DNA from: Typha latifolia | Taxonomy: Eukaryota > Streptophyta > Magnoliopsida > Poales > Typhaceae | Direction: 5' to 3' | Assembly (NCBI GenBank): GCA_019914945.1 | Contig: CM034100.1 | Coordinates: forward strand, 12,225,096-12,289,095 | DNA length: 64,000 nucleotides | Shown here: positions 58,659 through 64,000 of the stretch, in pieces | Position numbering within the stretch: the first letter of the stretch is position 1 | How the letters are laid out: every line of letters begins with the position of its first letter | Position numbers and translations under genes: made by a program | Notes under the pieces: generated by a model | Database searches by the model: none | Told to the model about the DNA's origin: nothing | The model's input: only the letters and a program-made list of their open reading frames with translations

Positions 58659-60726
58659 TTACTCCCCATTTAAATCAACATCTTCAGATTGTTCAACATC
58701 ATGAATAATTGATGCTATTTGTCCTAATAAGAAAAAAGTATATGAACATTAGTAAACAATACTATTTTATAAAATACTATCGAATATTATAATCATTACC
58801 TTTTCTTATAAATCTTATCCAATCTTGAGTGCATACTAAAGCTTCCACTGATTCGGGATCCAACTTGCTACGATAAGCATCAACTACTCGGCCACCTGTA
58901 CTAAATGCAGATTTAGATGCAACTGTGGCGACCGGAATTGCTAACTACATCACGGGCAACTCGTGATAATATATGATACTTTCCACTACCTTCCGTCTTC
59001 CACCAAGATAATAGATCAAATTTCTTGTCATTACGTTGCCATAAAAGTGAGGCATCCTCAATATATTGATCCAAATCTGTCTTAATAGATTGTTGTTGAC
59101 ATTCCTCACTTAAAAATTGCTCTAAATCTTCATCAACATCAAAATCAACTCTACCACTCGCAACACTTGGCTATTATTTATATTCACATCCGGATCGACG
59201 GGGAAGAAAATTTGGATGCATATTCATTATACAAATTCCTTATGACTTCACGAACTTCCTCAAGTTCCTTAACACCACCAAGAGGATAAATTTTAGGAAA
59301 GTAATACACCATAAGTTTCATCTTATACTGAGGATCCAAAAATGAAGCCACTGCTAGTATAAGATTGCATTGCTTCCAATATTTATCAAATTTGTCTTGC
59401 ATTGATGTTGCCATAGAAAGGACAAGTTCATCAAAACTTTTGCACCATTCTTTAATTTGCAACTGAATAGCACAAAATTTTTTGAAAAATAAGTTAGCTG
59501 TCGGATATGAAGTTCCTGAAAGCAATTCAGTAATCGTATGGAATGTTTTCAAACATTTGCATAACACTGCTGCTTTATCCCATTGCTCATTTGTTGGGCA
59601 TACAGCAAATTTAATTGGATCAGCACAATAAAGTCTCTTAAATGCATTGCTATAATATATAGCATCTTTAAGCATCAAATATATAGAATTCCATCTTGTA
59701 GATACATCAATTGAAAGAGACTTATTGGTATCTAAATTGCATTCTCTTGCTCTTTTGAGAAACTCCTCCCATTGTAAAGGTGAATTTTTGAGAATTACAA
59801 TAATATGACGAATATTCTCCACTGCATCTTTTATTTTCTTCAAACCATCTTGCACAACTAAATTAATAATATGTGTGGCACATCTAACATGAAAAAATAT
59901 GCCATCACAAACAAGAGCTTGTTGCCCATTCAGCCGAGTAACCACATCTCTAACACAAACATCATTAGCTCGATCATTATCTAAAGTTAATGAAAAGAGC
60001 TTCATGTCAATATTCCAATCAATCATATTCTTTAGAAATGCTTGACAGAGATTCAACCCTGTATGTCTTCCTTCTAAATGCATAAAATTTATGATTCTTT
60101 TCTGAATACTCCATTCATCATCAATGAAATGTATTGTAACACACAAATATCCTTTATTTTGTCTAGAAGTCCAGATCCATGGTAGCACTCATACGGCATA
60201 AAAGTGAAGTAAACATATCATACAAAATCTTCTTTTGCTCAACATATAGTTCCAAGATCTCTTTTTGATAGTAATCCGTGACTTTGTTGGAAAAGGGGCC
60301 GTAGAGATTTTATAAATTCAATAAAATACTCATGCTCTACAATAGAGAAAGGATATTCATGCATTACTATTGCCATGATAAGTTTTCTTTGACTTGTTTC
60401 TTCATTATATTTGTATGACTCTAACATTCCATCTTCTCCAACTTCTGTGAGATTGAGTACCATTTGCCCTCTATCTCTATTATGCTTATTCTTATAATGG
60501 TTCCTCAAGTGTGATGTTCCCATAGAACTTTCCCCACTAAATTGCTTTCGACAATATTTACATATTGCCTTGTACTTGCGAATTATTTTTCCATCAATTA
60601 CTTCGTCTCTTCAATTTTCTCAAAATTATTCCGGACATCCGATGTCAACTTCTTCTTCTTTGTTCTATCATCATTAAAAACACTACTTGAGGTGTCACCT
60701 TGAACCGATGCACTTGTAGATGCCAT
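58659..60726 (-). pseudogene. hAT transposase (BED finger to dimerisation domain), frameshifted
   Basis: The start ATG is at 60724-60726 (MASTSASVQG). A BED zinc finger follows at about 60520-60590 (CKYCRKQFSGESS ... HLRNHYKNKH). The long central frame (59184-60188) covers the catalytic region, including LDNDRANDV, HVRCATHIINLVV and SIDVSTRWNSIYLML. The hAT dimerisation end (DLLSWWKTEGSGKYHILSRVARDV ... STGGRVVDAYRSKLDPE) lies at about 58830-59010, and a small last exon (58659-58726) is possible. At least four small indels or stops break the frame (about 60590, 60180-60240, 59184 and 58940). It is like plant RICESLEEPER/Ac-type transposases, which cut and paste DNA. Confidence 0.88.
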
Positions 60727-61979
60727 TGACTCCTAAACATAGATATTAAAACTAATTACAGCTAAAACATTAAAGATCAAAGCATAAAAGAGAGAATACA
60801 TTAAATACAAATATTCTTACCAGTCTAATAATTTTTGAAAACTAATTATTCTTCCAAATAATTTGGACCAAATTGCAAAAATATCAGACAAGAGAGGAGA
60901 GAAAATAACTAGCTGCAAAATATGCAAACAGAGGCAATTTAGTCAAGCATGTAAAACATAAATGCCATGCATGTAAAACATGTCATTATTAATGTAATAC
61001 TTCTACTATAAGAGAATATGTAACAATCTTCAAGTTTGATGTGTAACAATCTTCAAGTTTGATGGATAAGACATGATACAAATACATTGATAAGGTAAAT
61101 CTTCAAGTTTGATGTGTAACAATCTTCAATTATACATGTGAGACAAATGGTTGTAGGGTTTACAAAGATTTTTAAATCTATTTTCTCTTGAACAAATCTT
61201 GTCCCTTTGATTTCCTTAAAATGAAATATTGATAGGCAGAAAGTCTATTGTTCTTCTATTCTGAAAGAGTGCTATTAGATTGAAAAGCTCAATTGAAATC
61301 AACAATGCCCTATTTTTTGCTTAGGTTACCTAGAAACTAGATAAAAGTTAAATATACTAGTTTGTTATGAACTCAGACATGCTAATAGTAGGTCTACTTA
61401 GATAAGTAACAAGAATAGTCTTGTCAGGAGAGGTATATTAACCTTTATTTTTTGCAATAATTTAAGTAAAAATTGAATAATGAAGTAATATGTTTCGTGG
61501 ATTACTTGTCTAGTACTTCATGTTAAGAAATTAAATGGTAGTCTCACTTGTTTGCATCATTATCATATATGGATGATCTGAGTGAATGATAGGAAGAAAT
61601 CAAAGTATGACGATCGATATATAACAAATATTGACCCGTAACTACTCTCGATGGGTTATAGATTGAAATTATTTTTGAAAATGGATCAACATCAACATCA
61701 GCATCCAAAAACGACCAACTTCAAAGTGATCTTCCACATCAAAGTTGTTTGTAAGAAACTCATACACGCTATCGTCCATGCTTTACATCTTTACGCTACC
61801 GGCAAAGATTTGTTTACTCGGCCTTCTTTTCTTGATATTGAAACAACCAACATCAGCATTATTCAATCTATTCTTTGGCCTTCCACTTGAAGTTAGTCTC
61901 TGAATCTTCAATTGTGCTAGTAACAGCAAGAGTCTCAAGAGACTAGAAGCATGAGTACATAAAAGCATGAGTACCTCAC

Positions 61980-62280
61980 CTTAGATGGAGGCGGCGCCGT
62001 GGCTAGCAGTGAGGCTGTGAGGGCGATTGAGATTTGGGGGCGATGGAGATTTGGCTGGAGGCGACGGGATCGAGGACCCGTGGTCCGTGGAGTGAGGCCG
62101 GTGGAGGAGCGCCGAGGTCGACGAGGGAGGGCCGGTGGAGGAGAGCCGAGGTCGACGAGGAAGGGCCGGAGGAGGGAGGCGGTGAAAATGGGTGAGCCGG
62201 TGAGGCCGTGAGGGCTAGCAGTGAGGGCGGCGCCGCGGGTAGCAGTGCGGTCGATGGAGATTTGGGGGAGGAGATGGTGA
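61980..62280. repeat. GC-rich 5' region of the hAT with 34-bp tandem duplication
   Basis: The sequence changes sharply to GGCGGC/GAGG-rich DNA upstream of the transposase gene. A 34-bp unit starting GCCGGTGGAGGAG is duplicated at 62097-62130 and 62131-62164. Open frames here are compositional. Confidence 0.7.
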
Positions 62281-62334
62281 GTAGATGAGAGATAGAGGTA
62301 GGGTTTAACTTTAGTTGGGTATTTATTAAGCGGG

Positions 62335-62570
62335 TAAACGGATATCCGTTATCCGAATCCGTATCCGATAAAATCAACTAAACCCGTATCCGTATCCGGA
62401 TCCGGATTTTTTTCTAAAAGGCTATCCGTATCCGGATCCGGATCCGGATATTTTTGGAAATAGCTATCCGTATCCGTATCCGAATCCGGATCGGATAGGA
62501 TTTTCCTATCCGTATCCGATCCGATCCGGATCGGATAGCGGGTCGGGTCGGACTTAATCCGACCCGTTTT
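62335..62570. repeat. hAT right subterminal repeat array
   Basis: ATCCGTATCC/GGATCCGGAT words recur densely and mirror the left array in inverted orientation. Confidence 0.85.
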
Positions 62571-63127
62571 CACCCCTAAGTCTAGGGGATAAGGATGAAG
62601 GGGGAGAAGTGATCGAGATCTAATGAGGAGGGAGGATTCGACAGACGAGGGAGGTTAGAAGATAGATGAGACATTGCCAACGGAAGAGATGGCTGGTTAG
62701 TAAAGAGGGAGGAGGGAGATTAGGGTAGAGAGACAAGAAGGAAGATAGAACCCAATAATCTTTCCACATAATATTTTGGTTGCTATTTACACCTTAAGAG
62801 GCTAACTAAACAAGCCAAAAATAATAATTATTAACCCTAGAAATAGTGGTTTCTCGCTGATTGCGTTTGAACGGGGTCGATCGCATTTGAACGCACAATT
62901 TGTGTTCTCTGTTGATGCGAACATATGCAGGCTTTGCACGCGGGCGTTTGAACGCGGTCGAGCGTGTTCGAACACACAATTTACGTTCTCTGTCGATGTG
63001 AACGTCTGCAGACGTTCGCAAGGGCATTCAAACGTGCTCCTTCCCGCTTTCAAACATACAGAAACCTTATTTTTCCTTGGAAATAAACAACTAGTATAAT
63101 AAGAAAAGACTCCAGCAAGGTATATCA

Positions 63128-64000
63128 GCCCACCATGCTTCCCTCACCTTGTCCTCAAGGTGCAAAGTTAGAGAAAAGCTTCAAGTTGTCCGTCTCCAGC
63201 TCCTATGTTGCCTCGTCGGATGGCTTGCCAAGCCACTCGACTAGTACCTCTATCTCCAATTTGGCACCATGACATCGACAACGCCTCGCAAGTGCACGAA
63301 CCGGCTCCACAACCGCTGTCCCCTCCAATGGCTTGGGTAGAACTGATCCCACGACCTGGTGATCTCTAATCCGCTCCCTCAGTAATGAAATATGAAAGAC
63401 CAAGTGTACTCTTGACTCCTCGGGCAACTCTAAGCGGTAGGCAACCGGATCGATACGTCGCTCTAACACCCGAAACAGACCGAAGTAGCGATGTGCTAAC
63501 TTCTGGTTTCTTATCGGACGTAAGGTCACCTGTCTGTACGGTTGCACTTTCAAGAGCACCCAACTGTCGATGTCGAACTCCTGCTCCTGGTGGCTACAAT
63601 CATAAACTTGTTTCATACAATTTTGAGCAAGTTTAAGATGGGCATGCAACCTCCTCAAACGTGGCGTCTCTATCCATCAATGCTAAGACTACCTCCGTCC
63701 GATCCGCAGATGCCACAGGGTCATAGGCGCGTAATGTCGGTGCTATGCGCCCATACACCACCTCGAACGGAATCATGCTAATACTGCTGTGGTGGGTGGT
63801 ATTGTAAAACCACTCCGCCTATGGTAAGAACTCCAACTAGCATCTCAGCATCTCTCCCACAAAGCACTGCAAATACTGCTCAATGCCTCGATTGACCACC
63901 TCGGTTTGGTTGTTCGTTTGTGGAGGGTAGGTCGAACTGAGGTTCAATCGAGTCCTCTGCAATCTGAAGAACTCCATCCAAAATTCGTTAACAAATACAC
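63128..64000 (-). pseudogene. Gypsy element D integrase C-terminal part, continues past window end
   Basis: The minus strand reads the integrase core end (PPQTNNQTEVVNRGIEQYL), then IPFEVVYGRIAPTLRAYDP. A frameshift near 63658 follows, then an open frame 63203-63658 with QEFDIDSWVLLKVQPYRQ, RVHLVFHISLLRERI and a chromodomain-like EVLVEWLGKPSDEAT. Stops lie near 63840. It is closely related to element C. The rest of the element lies beyond 64000. Confidence 0.85.

Larger units (their letters stand above)
57668..62578 (-). mobile_element. 4.9-kb hAT transposon, 8-bp TSD AGTCTAGG
   Basis: The ends are TAGGGGTGAAAACGG and CCGTTTTCACCCCTA, a perfect 15-bp terminal inverted repeat. AGTCTAGG is duplicated at 57660-57667 and 62579-62586. 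Dense subterminal repeats lie at both ends and a transposase gene lies inside (58659-60726). It sits inside the LTR of element D. Both terminal repeats are intact, so it could move if a transposase were supplied by another copy. Confidence 0.95.
57371..63127 (-). repeat. 3' LTR of gypsy element D, split by a hAT
   Basis: The LTR, in reverse orientation, runs 57371-57667 and 62587-63127 (about 838 bp). Its left end is TGATAAGAACGG and its right end AAGGTATATCA (minus-strand start TGATATACCTTG). It matches the LTR at 52321-53133 and carries decayed TTCGAAC palindromes at about 62862-63055. A purine tract precedes its minus-strand start (63128-63150). Confidence 0.82.

Noticed and set aside
61999..62377. 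GC-rich frames upstream of the hAT transposase as a captured gene
   Set aside because: They are Gly/Arg- or Pro/Ser-rich frames from biased composition and a 34-bp duplication, with no domain.

Overview
This window is plant nuclear DNA, very probably from an angiosperm. Evidence: genes split by introns; a plant exonuclease-1-type gene; two SINA-like ubiquitin ligases; and dense LTR-retrotransposon, LINE, hAT and MITE DNA. Element-encoded stops and motif decay often look like C-to-T changes at CG or CHG sites, as expected for methylated plant repeats. I cannot name the species from sequence alone.

Host genes. (1) Positions 4650-14056 (-) hold a 12-exon XPG/FEN-family 5'-3' exonuclease resembling plant EXO1, with five catalytic-acid motif blocks visible. 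I rebuilt all exon junctions and the frame closes to 520 codons plus a stop; one junction needs a GC-AG intron. Two of its introns are filled with antisense Ty1-copia, LTR and MITE debris. (2) Positions 15262-17274 (-) hold a two-exon SINA-like RING E3 ligase. (3) Positions 38113-38691 (+) hold a single-exon protein with a probable ENT (EMSY N-terminal) domain. (4) Positions 39158-42203 (-) hold a second SINA-like gene, a diverged paralog of the first. Its ancestral N-terminus is frameshifted, and a LINE sits about 0.1 kb upstream of the ancestral start codon.

Repeat layout. Positions 1583-4343 and 25355-28849 are two copies, in opposite orientation, of one large element with TG...CA-type ends and 5-bp target duplications. 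Positions 17.85-20.2 kb are a decayed LINE. Positions 21081-36698 are a five-part nest: Ty3-gypsy element A carries a solo LTR (B) in its 5' LTR, a second gypsy element (C) in gag, the large element (G2) inside C, and an inverted solo LTR in the reverse transcriptase region. Positions 42361-45921 are a 5'-truncated LINE. Positions 46549-46974 are a MITE. Positions 47.2-51.8 kb carry LINE debris. Positions 48.8-53.8 kb hold a pair of duplicated blocks and a solo LTR. From 57371 to the window end is another gypsy element (D, minus strand) whose LTR is split by a 4.9-kb hAT element at 57668-62578.

The most unusual signals are in the LTR retrotransposons. Several LTRs carry clusters of a perfect 12-bp palindrome, GCGTTCGAACGC, shared by two LTR families. 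Several LTR ends or leaders contain multiple tRNA-Met primer-binding-site copies. In one solo LTR the 5-bp target duplication shows these copies lie inside the inserted LTR, which suggests that LTRs can lengthen by capturing primer-binding sites. No tRNA, rRNA or CRISPR feature was seen.
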